64,000 nucleotides of DNA from Colwellia sp. PAMC 21821 (GCF_002077175.1 NZ_CP014943.1:1302001-1366000), one strand, 5' to 3'. Shown: positions 18,111 to 27,121, counted from the stretch's first letter. Notes: generated by a model not told the origin, from the sequence alone. Program-made: numbers and translations.

Positions 18111-19453
18111 GTGCTGTTTTTGAGTTTTTTTCTAACATCATTGCTGGTGAACTCGATGTTTACGTTATCACCTTTACCTTAGTTTCCGTGATGATTGTTT
18201 TACTGTTTTTAAGTTTTCCTATGGTGGTACCTTTATCGGTTGGCGCACTTATTGGTCTGGTCCATTTTTCTGGAATAGACACCGGGGTGATAATACAGCA
18301 GATGGTTACTGGCATCTCGCCAAATGCCTTGATTGCAGTACCGATGTTTATTCTTGCTGCAGACATAATGACTCGGGGACATACCGCGCACAATCTACTG
18401 GGCCTAATCGAATCATTCGTTGGTCATCTGCGCGGTGGTTTACCTATCACTGCTTGCATTAGTTGCACTTTGTTTGGCTCTGTCTCAGGTTCAACCCAGG
18501 CAACAGTAGTGTCCGTTGGCCAGATCATGCGGCCAAAATTGCTCCAGGCGGGCTATAAAGACAGCTTCGTGATGGCTTTAATCATTAATGCCAGTGATAT
18601 TGCATTTTTGATTCCGCCGAGTATCGGTTTGATCCTGTACGGAACACTGGCAAATACTAGTGTCGGTGAGCTGTTTATTGCGGGTATCGGTCCTGGGATT
18701 TTACTGGCTGTGCTGTTTTCTGCGTATTGTTACTTTTATAGTGTTTACCAAGGGGATAGTATTACGCTGGTAGAAAAATCAACCATGGCAGAAAAGCTGA
18801 TGGCGATCAAAAAATCATTATTACCACTTGGCTTCCCGACGCTGATTGTGGGAGGAATATACTCCGGAGCTGTAACGCCCACTGAAGCGGCCTCATTTTC
18901 TGTACTCTATGCGATTATCCTTGAGTGCTTCATTTACCGTGAATTAAAGTATAAAGATATTGTTGATGCGGCGTTAAGCACTGGCTTGATCACTGCGGTA
19001 GTCTTTATTCTTGTTGGCATGGGGCAGGCGTTTTCATGGTATATCTCATTTGAACAAATCCCGATGGAACTCCTGGCGCCGTTAGACCTGGAAGGTGCAT
19101 CCAAAGAATATGTATTGTTCGTGATCGCCTTATCGTTCTTTGTTGGTTGCATGTTCGTTGACTCGCTAGTGGTCTTGGTTATTCTGACACCTATTTTTGT
19201 ACCGATAGTAACCGCTGTTGGGCTTGATCCTGTATTGGTAGGCGTGATGATCACCCTTCAAATGGCCGTTGGCTCGGCAACACCACCCTTTGGTTGCGAT
19301 ATTTTTACCGCGATAGCAATCTTTAACAAGCCGTATTTGGAAGTAATACGAGGGACCTTACCCTTTATTTTGATCCTCTTTATGATGTCGGCCCTGTTAA
19401 TTTATTTTCCAGAAATAGCCCTGTTTTTGCGTGACCAAGCTTTTGCCAAGTAA
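18107..19453 (+). CDS. TRAP transporter large permease subunit (DctM family)
   Basis: The 448-aa integral membrane protein has about 12 hydrophobic helices. Characteristic parts are FSFPMV-like FLSFPMVVPLSVGA, the GSVSGSTQATVVSVGQIM region, IPPSIGLILYG, SGAVTPTEAASFSVLYA and GSATPPFGCDIFTA. It forms the sodium/substrate elevator path of the TRAP system. It overlaps dctQ by four bases and precedes the M24 peptidase gene by 46 bases. The operon context places its substrate as the compound degraded by the flanking amidohydrolase and peptidase. Confidence 0.95.
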   Translation: MSAVFEFFSNIIAGELDVYVITFTLVSVMIVLLFLSFPMVVPLSVGALIGLVHFSGIDTGVIIQQMVTGISPNALIAVPMFILAADIMTRGHTAHNLLGLIESFVGHLRGGLPITACISCTLFGSVSGSTQATVVSVGQIMRPKLLQAGYKDSFVMALIINASDIAFLIPPSIGLILYGTLANTSVGELFIAGIGPGILLAVLFSAYCYFYSVYQGDSITLVEKSTMAEKLMAIKKSLLPLGFPTLIVGGIYSGAVTPTEAASFSVLYAIILECFIYRELKYKDIVDAALSTGLITAVVFILVGMGQAFSWYISFEQIPMELLAPLDLEGASKEYVLFVIALSFFVGCMFVDSLVVLVILTPIFVPIVTAVGLDPVLVGVMITLQMAVGSATPPFGCDIFTAIAIFNKPYLEVIRGTLPFILILFMMSALLIYFPEIALFLRDQAFAK

Positions 19454-19499
19454 CGCCTAAGCTCCCGATAAAATAGACGATATAAAAGTGAGTAATAAA

Positions 19500-20681
19500 A
19501 TGAAAAATGAATTGATAGCCCCACCAAGAGGCTTCGAACGTAGTGAGTTTGAACAACGTACTGACAAGCTGCAGCAACAAATGGCTGTTCAAGGTATCGA
19601 TGCCGTATTTTTTTCTACGGAGCATGAATTTCGCTATTTCAGTGGTTTTGCTTCACAGTTTTGGCAAAGCCCAACACGACCTTGGTTTTTAGTGATTCCT
19701 TCGCAAGGGCAACCTATTGCGGTGGTTCCTGGGATAGGTGCTGCCGGTTTTGATGATACTTGGATTGATGATGTTCGAACCTGGCCATCGCCACGCCCTG
19801 AAGATGACGGTGTTAGCTTACTCGCTGATACCTTAGCTGAGGTATCTAAGCAAACAAGACGCATAGGCGCGATGCTTGGCCCTGAAACACATTTACGTAT
19901 GCCGGTTGCCAATTATCAAACGTTGCAAGCGAGCTTAAATCAACACGACATGGTCGATGTTAGCGAAATTGTTCGCAATCTGCGCAGTATAAAGTCCGCT
20001 GCGGAAGTCGATAAAATTCGCTTTGTTTGTGATGTTACGGCGGCGGGTTTTGACTTTTTGCTTGAGAACTTGCATGCGGGTATGACTGAACGTCAAGCCT
20101 GTAAATCGATGCATTTGGAGATGTTACGCTTAGGCGCTGATGCTTGTCCTTACTTGATTTCGGCGTCAGGACAAGGCGGATACGACAACATCATTATGGG
20201 CCCGACCGACCGACGACTCGATAAAGGTGATTTATTAATCATCGATACCGGCGCTAATTTTGATGGTTACTTTAGTGATTTTGACCGTAATTTTGCTTTT
20301 GGTGACATTGATAGAGCCACCCATGATGCTTATGAAGCAGTATATGCTTCGACTGAAGCTGGTCTTGATATTGCTGCACCAGGGCGCACGACTGGTGATG
20401 TTTGGAAAGCTATGTGGTCGGTACTAGAAGCTGCTGGCTCACTGGGTAACGATGTCGGCCGAATGGGTCATGGCCTTGGCATGCAGTTAACAGAATGGCC
20501 ATCTAACGTGCAAGGTGGTGATGTTATTTTACAACCTGGAATGGTATTAACATTAGAGCCAGGCATGACATTTGCGCCGGGCAAGGTGATGGTGCACGAA
20601 GAGAATATACTGATCACCGAAAAAGGTTGTGAAATGTTACATAAACGCGCATGGGAAAAACTCCCTATTATTACGCGTTAG
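19500..20681 (+). CDS. M24 family metallopeptidase (Xaa-Pro peptidase / DoeA-like)
   Basis: I start at ATG 19500, which has GTGAG seven bases upstream. A GTG at 19488 is possible. The 393-aa protein has a creatinase N-terminal domain and a pita-bread C-terminal domain. All five metal ligands are present: Asp in IIDTGANFDG, Asp in YFSDFDRNF, His in GRMGHGLG, Glu in LTLEPGM and Glu in VHEENI. Ectoine hydrolase EutD/DoeA shares the fold but, as I recall, has lost metal ligands, so this is more likely a true metallo-amidase or dipeptidase. It closes the operon before a terminator. Likely role: cleaving a peptide- or amide-linked substrate imported by the TRAP system. Confidence 0.85.
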   Translation: MKNELIAPPRGFERSEFEQRTDKLQQQMAVQGIDAVFFSTEHEFRYFSGFASQFWQSPTRPWFLVIPSQGQPIAVVPGIGAAGFDDTWIDDVRTWPSPRPEDDGVSLLADTLAEVSKQTRRIGAMLGPETHLRMPVANYQTLQASLNQHDMVDVSEIVRNLRSIKSAAEVDKIRFVCDVTAAGFDFLLENLHAGMTERQACKSMHLEMLRLGADACPYLISASGQGGYDNIIMGPTDRRLDKGDLLIIDTGANFDGYFSDFDRNFAFGDIDRATHDAYEAVYASTEAGLDIAAPGRTTGDVWKAMWSVLEAAGSLGNDVGRMGHGLGMQLTEWPSNVQGGDVILQPGMVLTLEPGMTFAPGKVMVHEENILITEKGCEMLHKRAWEKLPIITR

Positions 20682-20698
20682 GCATACCGCTTTCTTAC

Positions 20699-20731
20699 AA
20701 TAGGCTCTGCTTTGCAGGGCCTATTTTCTTT
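20699..20731 (+). terminator. Terminator closing the EutA-M24 operon
   Basis: AATAGGC and GCCTATT (20699-20725) pair across a CTG/CAG-extended stem with a short loop, followed by TTTTCTTT. It lies 18 bases after the M24 stop codon. Confidence 0.85.
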
Positions 20732-20786
20732 GTACTAATAGAAATATTATCAAATGCCACAATCATTTGATTAATAAAGGATTAAC

Positions 20787-21683
20787 GTGAAAAGTAAACA
20801 AAATCAATCTAAGCAAATGACAGGGATGCTCTATAGCTTGTTAGGTGTATTGTTATTGACGCCTGATGCGTTAATTTTGCGTTGGGTCGCCATCGAACAT
20901 AGTGAAGTATTATCGTGGCGTGGCATATTTTTTTCACTTGGTTTTTCTTTTATTGTATTGGTTCGTCATCGCAGAAACGCAGTGCGTGCACTCATGAATG
21001 CGGGATGGCCGGGTATTATCAGTGGTTTTTTTTTCGCGATGAATACTTACTGTTATACGCAGGCATTGCAACAAACTGGCGCAGCAACAGCAATGATGAT
21101 TATCAGTACGGCGCCCGTTTTTGCAGCATTGATTGCCTGGTTATGGTTAGGCGAACGAATTAATTTGGCTGTTGGACTAACCATTGCAATGACTTTACTC
21201 GGTATGGCTATTATTGTCAGCGATGCTGATGGCGGCAATAGTTTATTTGGTAATATGATGGCTATGGGTTGTGCTATTTTTATGGCTATAAACTTTAATT
21301 GGGCGCGACGACACTCTTCACTGGATATTACACCGGGGCTTATTGTTGGTGGCTTAATTATTATTGCGCTTGGCTGGGTCAATACCAGTGCAGTGGTGGC
21401 GAGACCTGAGGAAATAGCTGCTATGTTTCTTTCTGCGGCGATTGCTATGCCTATTGGTTTTGTTTTATTACAAATCGCGCCACGTTATATCAGTGCTACG
21501 GAAGTCAGTTTGTTTTTATTGTTAGAGTCGATTATTGCGCCAATATGGGTGTGGCTGGGGTTGGGTGAAACGCCAAGTAGCATAACCTTAGTAGGCAGTG
21601 TTATTGTCTTAGTTGCATTGCTGTTGTATTGCTATGTTGTTCGTTTCAAAGCACAAACGATGTTAACCACTAAAGAGGCCTAA
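20787..21683 (+). CDS. EamA/DMT-superfamily transporter
   Basis: The 298-aa protein starts at GTG with AAAGGA six bases upstream. Ten hydrophobic helices occur as two EamA repeats of five, each with a late small-residue motif (GAATAMMIISTAPVFAALIAWLWLGERI and the matching ATEVSLFLLLESIIAPIWVWLGLGE, described here in part). RhaT/YdcZ-like members export amino acids or metabolites. It stands between the operon terminator and a strong hairpin, so it is likely a separate unit. Context suggests export of surplus amine or amino acid from this locus, but the substrate is unknown. Confidence 0.88.
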   Translation: MKSKQNQSKQMTGMLYSLLGVLLLTPDALILRWVAIEHSEVLSWRGIFFSLGFSFIVLVRHRRNAVRALMNAGWPGIISGFFFAMNTYCYTQALQQTGAATAMMIISTAPVFAALIAWLWLGERINLAVGLTIAMTLLGMAIIVSDADGGNSLFGNMMAMGCAIFMAINFNWARRHSSLDITPGLIVGGLIIIALGWVNTSAVVARPEEIAAMFLSAAIAMPIGFVLLQIAPRYISATEVSLFLLLESIIAPIWVWLGLGETPSSITLVGSVIVLVALLLYCYVVRFKAQTMLTTKEA

Positions 21684-22160
21684 CTATCAACACCAGTGCA
21701 TTGATAGGGTGCTGACTTTCCCCCTCCACTATTAACCCAACTTATTACACTTAAATAAGTTGGGTATAAAACTGGCCGTTTACTTCCTCACAACGGTTAC
21801 CCACTAATTCATCGTAAGCATTCTGGCCGCACTGTAGAGTGGAACGCTACCTATTTCATTAATGTTCAATTGAAGATAAAACTCGTCAACCCCCCTTATT
21901 TAAATGTAATTCCTCATGCACATTGTCAATTTGAAAGAATGACCGCTACGCCTTTAGGTAAACTTATTGTCATAGTTACTTTGCTATGGACTTTAAAGGC
22001 TAATTCCTTGCAATAACTTAATTAATAGTCTGGTTTATTTATAAATACCAATAAGGCTAATTATGATCGACCTTGTTTAATTCAGCTAAATCTGGTTATT
22101 CATTTTACTAGATTTTAGGTCGTTCGAAAAATCATCTGACAACTAGAGGCATTTATAAAT
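21684..22160. other. Intergenic stretch with a 12-bp perfect hairpin
   Basis: ACCCAACTTATT (21735-21746) and AATAAGTTGGGT (21754-21765) form a perfect hairpin with a 7-base loop. No T-run follows, so it may act as an RNA-stability or weak termination element after the EamA gene. The remaining 390 bases before the ammonia-lyase show no gene. Confidence 0.6.
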
Positions 22161-23351
22161 ATGTTAAAACAAAATAGTAGGCTAACCCATTTTGCAAACC
22201 CTGCAGCACATCGAGAAAATAAATATTCGGACGCACAGAGAGACGTATTAAGCGTCGAAAAATCTGTCGATGTGATTGCAAATATAAAAACATGGCCAGC
22301 TTATTCGACGACGCCATTACATTCATTATCTGAGATGGCAGCAGACGCTGGTTTGGCCGCCATTTGGTACAAAGATGAATCAGAGAGATTTGGCCTCAAA
22401 AGTTTTAAAGCGCTTGGCGGTGCATACGCCGTTGCTTGCCAGCTTCAAAATTTATTAGAGCAGCGTTTAGGGAAACGCCCAAGCATTTCAGATTTGTTAG
22501 AAGGACGTTTGAAAGAAGACGTTGCGGAAATCGTTGTTACCTGTGCAACCGATGGTAACCATGGACGTTCTGTGGCGTGGGGAGCACAAATGTTTGGTTG
22601 CGGCTGCGTTATTTATATTCACCGTGATGTCTCTGAAGGTAGAAAAGTAGCAATGGAAGCCTTTGACGCTGATGTTATTCGTATTAGTGGCAACTACGAC
22701 GAATCTGTTCGTCAGGCTGGTGCAGATGCTAAGGCTCATGGCCGGGTCATCGTTTCCGATACCAGTTACGAAGGTTATATGGAAGTGCCTAAAGACGTTG
22801 CCTTAGGATATACCGTGATGCTGGCTGAAACGGTCGAACAGCTTGATGGTGAGATACCTACTCATGTTTTTGTCCAAGGTGGCGTCGGCGGGCTGGCCTC
22901 TGCAGTAGCGGGCTATTTCTGGGATCTTTGGGGCGAACGCCGTCCAAGATTTATCGTGGTAGAACCGGAGCAAGCTAATTGTTTACAGCTTAGTGCTAAA
23001 GCCGGTGAACCTGTGGTGGTTAATGGTGATCTCGATACATTGATGGCAGGACTGGCCTGCGGTGAAGTTTCTTTATTAGCTTGGCAAATATTATCTAACG
23101 GCGCCGATGATTTTATGACGCTGAGTGAAGACGCTATTGCAGACACTATGAGCTTATTAGCCAAAGGTTATAAAGGCGACCCAGCAATTGAAGCTGGAGA
23201 ATCTGCTGTACCAGGATTAGCCGCCGCTATCAATGCACGTGCGCAGGATACTTTTGCCAAAGCATTGAATTTAGATGCTCAAAGTAAAGTATTAGTTATT
23301 GGTACAGAGGGGGCAACAGATCCTGAACTTTATCAACAATTAGTGGGCTAA
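22161..23351 (+). CDS. dpaL: Diaminopropionate ammonia-lyase
   Basis: The 396-aa fold-type II PLP enzyme matches DpaL in length. WYKDESERFGLKSFKALGGAYA carries the PLP lysine, Lys83. TCATDGNHGRSVAWGA carries Asp131, the counterpart of the aspartate used on the D-isomer in E. coli DpaL. EGYMEVPKDVALGYTVM and QGGVGGLASAVAGYF are also family segments. The reaction turns 2,3-diaminopropionate into pyruvate and two ammonia. The gene has its own 480-base upstream region and is followed by a porin. It suggests that the locus handles a diamino-acid compound. A related 2,4-diaminobutyrate or threonine activity cannot be excluded. Confidence 0.88.
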   Translation: MLKQNSRLTHFANPAAHRENKYSDAQRDVLSVEKSVDVIANIKTWPAYSTTPLHSLSEMAADAGLAAIWYKDESERFGLKSFKALGGAYAVACQLQNLLEQRLGKRPSISDLLEGRLKEDVAEIVVTCATDGNHGRSVAWGAQMFGCGCVIYIHRDVSEGRKVAMEAFDADVIRISGNYDESVRQAGADAKAHGRVIVSDTSYEGYMEVPKDVALGYTVMLAETVEQLDGEIPTHVFVQGGVGGLASAVAGYFWDLWGERRPRFIVVEPEQANCLQLSAKAGEPVVVNGDLDTLMAGLACGEVSLLAWQILSNGADDFMTLSEDAIADTMSLLAKGYKGDPAIEAGESAVPGLAAAINARAQDTFAKALNLDAQSKVLVIGTEGATDPELYQQLVG

Positions 23352-23476
23352 TTCTAGTTCCATCAATTTCGAATGGACTCTCAGCTGACAAGCACTTAAC
23401 AGCTAATTATTAGCTGTTAAGTAAAACATAAAATAAAACTATAAAAAAATAAACACTAACTAATTGGAGAGAATAC

Positions 23477-24697
23477 ATGAAAATCTATAATAGCATATTA
23501 ATTGGTAGCTTACTTGCCAGCTCAACGTCGGTTTGGGCCGATACATCAGCATCGTCTACAGAGCGTCTTGCTGAGCTCGAAAGACAAGTAAGTGAATTGA
23601 AAAAGGAAGTTAAAGAAGAAAAGAAAGTCACCTCTACATCAGCGCCCGATATTAAAGTCGGCGGTGCGATTCGTATGAATTACAACTACAGCGACTCTAA
23701 TAAAGATGAAGGAGGCTCTTTCGATTTCTCTATTTTCCGTCTTGACGTCAACGGTACTATCGGGGATGTCAGGTTATCAGCTGAGTATCGCTGGTATTCG
23801 TATATGGATGTGGTTCATCATGCTTATGCTGCGTATCAGTTTGATGATAACTGGGAAGGACAAATAGGTGTCACCAAGGTGCCTTTTGGTAATTTAGGTT
23901 ATAACTCTAATAGCTTTTTCTATAGTGATGCTTATTTCGTAGGTTTGGAAGATGAATATGATTCAGGTCTAAAATTTATCGGTAAATACGACAACCATGA
24001 TATTCGTATTGCTTATTTTCTTAATGATGAAACAGGCGGTAGTGGTACAAATGCTCGTTACAGTTTTGATGTTGTAGGCCTAACTGATCTTGATGCCAAC
24101 GGTAATGTCATAGACGCATATGCTGAACCTACCGTAGGTCTGAGCGAAAGTAATACTATTAATATTAGGTACGCTTACACATTTGATAACGATGTTGCTA
24201 AGACCGAAATTGGTGGCTCTTTCCTAACAGGAGAGCTTGAGGGGGCCAATAATTCACTTGGCGACCGTACTGCTTATGCTGTACATTTAAAAAGCATTAT
24301 CAATAACTTTACCTTAATGCTTCAATATACCGATTATGATTATGATTTAGACAATGGTGATGACTTTGTTACTGTCGGAGCTTATGCTTATAACGACAGT
24401 ATACCTACCTCGGCGAGCATATATAACGTGAATATGTCATATTCTCATGATATCGATTTTGGTGCGTTTAATAACCTAACTTTCTATAATGATTATTCAA
24501 TAACGACCGATAAATCTGGCGATTTTCAAGAAGATACACAGGCGAATGTTTTAGGGGTAGGAGTTACTGCTGGGCCAATTTTTGCTTGGGTTGATTATGT
24601 TGCTGGTACAAACAGACCCTTTAATAAAGGTTCGCTTGTAGACGATTCAACTGAATGGAAACACCAACTTAATATTCAGGTAGGTTACTACTTCTAG
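23477..24697 (+). CDS. Outer-membrane porin, coiled-coil plus beta-barrel
   Basis: The 406-aa protein has a 21-residue signal peptide ending VWA, then a short periplasmic coiled coil (ERLAELERQVSELKKEV). A beta-barrel follows with alternating hydrophobic strands (IKVGGAIRMNYNYS, VRLSAEYRWYSY, HQLNIQVGYYF). The C-terminal Phe is the usual BAM signal. The style is like OprO/DcaP-type channels. GGAGAG precedes the ATG. It follows the ammonia-lyase gene and ends at a strong terminator, so the likely role is outer-membrane entry of the substrate used by the locus. Substrate is inferred from context only. Confidence 0.88.
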   Translation: MKIYNSILIGSLLASSTSVWADTSASSTERLAELERQVSELKKEVKEEKKVTSTSAPDIKVGGAIRMNYNYSDSNKDEGGSFDFSIFRLDVNGTIGDVRLSAEYRWYSYMDVVHHAYAAYQFDDNWEGQIGVTKVPFGNLGYNSNSFFYSDAYFVGLEDEYDSGLKFIGKYDNHDIRIAYFLNDETGGSGTNARYSFDVVGLTDLDANGNVIDAYAEPTVGLSESNTINIRYAYTFDNDVAKTEIGGSFLTGELEGANNSLGDRTAYAVHLKSIINNFTLMLQYTDYDYDLDNGDDFVTVGAYAYNDSIPTSASIYNVNMSYSHDIDFGAFNNLTFYNDYSITTDKSGDFQEDTQANVLGVGVTAGPIFAWVDYVAGTNRPFNKGSLVDDSTEWKHQLNIQVGYYF

Positions 24698-24716
24698 TAT
24701 TGGTTAAATGTTAACA

Positions 24717-24746
24717 GGCATTGAATATTTCGATGCCCGTTTTTTT
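24717..24746 (+). terminator. Terminator after the porin gene
   Basis: GGCATTGAA and TTTCGATGCC pair around a 3-base loop (24717-24737), followed by CGTTTTTTT. It lies 20 bases after the stop codon. Confidence 0.9.
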
Positions 24747-25486
24747 GGAAAAGTAATCTTCTACTTCTTGGACTTCCCATACTTTGCTAGGTACCAAAAG
24801 AATACAATCCTTACAAACTGTCTAGTGAAAGCTGGGAAGTCCATTCAATGCATAATTTAAATACACCTTAAATAGCCATATTACTCATGAAGAAATTGTG
24901 TCTATTTTACGTTTAAGATTATCTAAATAAGCATTTAATGTCGAAATCTAAGACTTTAAGTGCCCCAGAGCGCCATAGAAGTATGAAATCTATGTCAGCT
25001 TTATGATCGGAAAGTTGACCTTTATATTAGTGTGTATTTTATGCCTTTCTACGCCCTGTTCAGTTCTTACATTGAAATAATGAAAGAGTCAGCAATCGTA
25101 TCTGACCAGCCGTTAGAAACACAAAAGCTAACGTCAGCTAATGGCTAGCTGCTGCCGTAAACAGCTAATGTCCGCAATGTCGGATAAGCCGCCTTTAAAC
25201 CCTAAAGATTTAACAACTGCAAAGGCACCTTAGCTGCCTGTCAGAATAAAGGTAGCTCTATGTCTTTTGACAGCTATAAACAACCTAAGAAAATATAGGT
25301 TTTAATGGTCGAAATATCAGACTGCATCCACCATTTGATAAATAAGTGCTAACGCCCGCTTCTCAAAGTTTACTCTGAAAACCGACCTAAATAACCAAAT
25401 GGCAAGGGGAGGTATCACTACCTTGCATAATAATAATCTTAGTCTAAGGTTATTTAGTACTAATTAACTTTCAAGGATTGAATGTA
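24747..25486. other. Gene-free stretch with long imperfect hairpin
   Basis: No supported gene in 740 bases. GGACTTCCCA (24770-24779) and TGGGAAGTCC (24833-24842) are exact reverse complements. The similarity continues inward over about 21 bases each (CTTT and CTAG in register), making an approximately 73-base fold-back. Bases 25080-25290 are rich in AGCTAACGT-, AGCTAATG- and GCAATGTCGG-type words resembling decayed intergenic repeats. TTTAGTACTAA at 25453-25463 precedes the next small gene. Confidence 0.45.
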
Positions 25487-25669
25487 ATGTATCAAGAACT
25501 CCCACCACCTGTACTTGTAGAAACTTGGCTCGATATAATCAACAATAAAGATATGCCTATATATATTATTAATAAGCGCACGAAGCTAATTAATTATTTT
25601 TTTGGCTCTGTTGAGTTCGCTTGTAGGTATATTAAGCAGAGTCAGTTTAACCACCAGAAAGCATCGTAA
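25487..25669 (+). CDS. Hypothetical 60-aa protein
   Basis: The ATG at 25487 has AAGGA nine bases upstream, which favours it over the TTG at 25478. The product (MYQELPPPVLVETWLDIIN at its start) is soluble and mixed alpha/beta, with no signal peptide and no recognised family. A palindromic TTTAGTACTAA lies 24 bases before the start and may be a promoter or operator. No neighbour shares its direction closely, so it is a lone small gene. Good ribosome site, no other support. Confidence 0.45.
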   Translation: MYQELPPPVLVETWLDIINNKDMPIYIINKRTKLINYFFGSVEFACRYIKQSQFNHQKAS

Positions 25670-25799
25670 GGTCGTACATATAAAATTTATGCTTTAGATG
25701 CTGATAAAAGATATGTTCAGTTAATGACCATGTCTTTTATCAGGGTGATATTTACTCTCAAGTGAGTTACAACTCCTAAAGTCTAGCTGAAACTATGTA

Positions 25800-26534
25800 T
25801 TAGCAGCCGAGTCTATTTAGTATTTCTTTTGAATCTGTGAAATCAGGCATAGTGAATGGAACTTTAGCATTTAGGTCTTTATTGCTAACTTTTTGATTAC
25901 AATAATCCGCTTTCCTTGGTAAGTCCTGATCAAAGATGAAACTAGCAGCATTGCCCTTTGGGTCATATACAACTTTAAAATATGCAGAGGGGATGGTATG
26001 TACTTCGTCAGCTCCGGGTAATGGGTTTTCCTTTTCTAAATATAAAGTACCCGTTATTACATATAGAGAATCTCTAAAGCCAACGGCCTTGCGTACTGCA
26101 ATTTCTAATGCAACCCATGAACCTTGATTTAAAGCTGACTTTTGAGGTGTTATGTTGGATAGGTAATTTAGCTCTGCCCAATTTTTATGTCCAGCAAAGC
26201 TAGCTAATGGTACCTGATGCCCCTTATCTGATTCTAATAACTGAAAAGCGCCTTTATAGTCTGACTCTTCTAGTGATTCGTCATCATCAATCAAATCATC
26301 ATTGCCCCAATTCCTACCAGGACTATCGCCAAAATTTGTTACGTTCACCTCATAAGCAGCCCAGTCGGCAAATTTTGTTTTTGGATTGTTACTCAACGCA
26401 TAGGTGTGATTAAACACAACGTCGTTATCAATGATATTCAAGCTAGGACAGCCTAAAGGGCAGTGAACGCTTCTAATCTCAGCATTTACTATAGTGCTAA
26501 ATGCGATGAGTGATAACAGTATGAGTATTTTCAT
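25800..26534 (-). CDS. Secreted DNA/RNA non-specific endonuclease (NUC1 family)
   Basis: The 244-aa protein has a cleavable signal peptide of 18 residues (ending VNA). The beta-beta-alpha-metal nuclease core shows DKGHQVPLASFAG, a variant of the D-R-G-H motif with catalytic His106, and then YLSNITPQKSALNQGSWVALE with the metal-binding Asn. Endonuclease G and Serratia nuclease share this core. Four or more cysteines (HCPLGCP, YCNQKV, RLGC at the end) fit a disulfide-stabilised exported enzyme. Likely role: degrading extracellular or periplasmic DNA and RNA for nutrients. No immunity or inhibitor gene is adjacent. It is alone on its strand, followed downstream by no partner. Confidence 0.87.
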   Translation of the reverse strand: MKILILLSLIAFSTIVNAEIRSVHCPLGCPSLNIIDNDVVFNHTYALSNNPKTKFADWAAYEVNVTNFGDSPGRNWGNDDLIDDDESLEESDYKGAFQLLESDKGHQVPLASFAGHKNWAELNYLSNITPQKSALNQGSWVALEIAVRKAVGFRDSLYVITGTLYLEKENPLPGADEVHTIPSAYFKVVYDPKGNAASFIFDQDLPRKADYCNQKVSNKDLNAKVPFTMPDFTDSKEILNRLGC

Positions 26535-26632
26535 TTGAAACCTTAATTATGGCGAAGTCTTTAATTCCGAATTTAATATAAAGCCTAATATAACAGTCAC
26601 TAAAGCCCTACTCGATTAACACTGGTTTAAAA

Positions 26633-26911
26633 TTAAGTTCGGTAAAGTACTTTAATAACATGCCAACCAAATTTAGTTTTAACCAAATGAGGCTCTAATA
26701 TTGCACCACTAAATGCTACTTTATCAAACTGAGGTACCATTTGACCTCGCTTAAATTCACCTAAGTCACCACCTTTTTTACCGGACGGACAGTTAGAATG
26801 TTTCTTAGCTAACGTTTGAAACTTAGCTCCTTTACCTAATTGCTCAATAATATCTTCTGCAATTTCTTTATGTTTAACCAATATGTGAAGTGCGTGCGCT
26901 GTAGAAGCCAT
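26633..26911 (-). CDS. ppiC: Small parvulin-type peptidyl-prolyl isomerase
   Basis: Starting at ATG 26911, behind AAAAAGG, gives 92 aa, the length of E. coli PpiC (93). Parvulin motifs are complete: [49 protein letters not shown] and [12 protein letters not shown]. It is a cytosolic single-domain isomerase for X-Pro bonds. The upstream extension of the frame would add 17 hydrophobic residues with no ribosome site and is rejected. It stands alone between the nuclease and tRNA-Leu. Confidence 0.95.
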   Translation of the reverse strand: MASTAHALHILVKHKEIAEDIIEQLGKGAKFQTLAKKHSNCPSGKKGGDLGEFKRGQMVPQFDKVAFSGAILEPHLVKTKFGWHVIKVLYRT

Positions 26912-26993
26912 GTAAAACCTTTTTAATACAATTCGATAAACACATATATTATAGCGGTGCATGAATTAACTATTTAAATATAATCTTTTAGAC

Positions 26994-27024
26994 ATAAAAA
27001 AACCCCGACTCTTTCGAATCAGGG
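26994..27024 (-). terminator. Terminator of tRNA-Leu with GAAA tetraloop
   Basis: Read on the minus strand, CCCTGATTC pairs with GAGTCGGGG around a GAAA tetraloop (27004-27024), followed by a run of T (26994-27002). It is 13 bases past the tRNA 3' end. Confidence 0.9.
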
Positions 27025-27036
27025 CTTTATAAATGA

Positions 27037-27121
27037 TGGTACCAGCGGTCGGACTCGAACCGACACGTCTTTCGACAGGGGATTTTGAATCCCCCATGTA
27101 TACCAATTTCATCACGCTGGC
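27037..27121 (-). tRNA. tRNA-Leu (CAA anticodon)
   Basis: The 85-nt minus-strand gene starts GCCAGCG and ends CGCTGGTACCA, with CCA encoded. The anticodon stem GGGGA/TCCCC holds loop TTCAAAA with anticodon CAA. The T-arm is GTCGG-TTCGAGT-CCGAC, and a long variable arm (TGTCGAAAGACGT) is typical of leucine tRNA. It reads UUG codons. Its promoter lies just above 27121, and the 5' half plus that promoter is duplicated at 27316-27433. Confidence 0.97.

Noticed and set aside
14365..19453. Standard ectoine degradation operon
   Set aside because: Ectoine hydrolase hallmarks, EutB/EutC and the DoeC/DoeD pair are not seen, and the M24 enzyme keeps metal ligands. I keep ectoine only as a possible substrate.
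12738..25290. Shared repeat between 12.7-13.0 kb and 25.1-25.3 kb
   Set aside because: Both have GCGGACAT- and AGCTAA-type words, but no aligned stretch long enough to count as a repeat pair.
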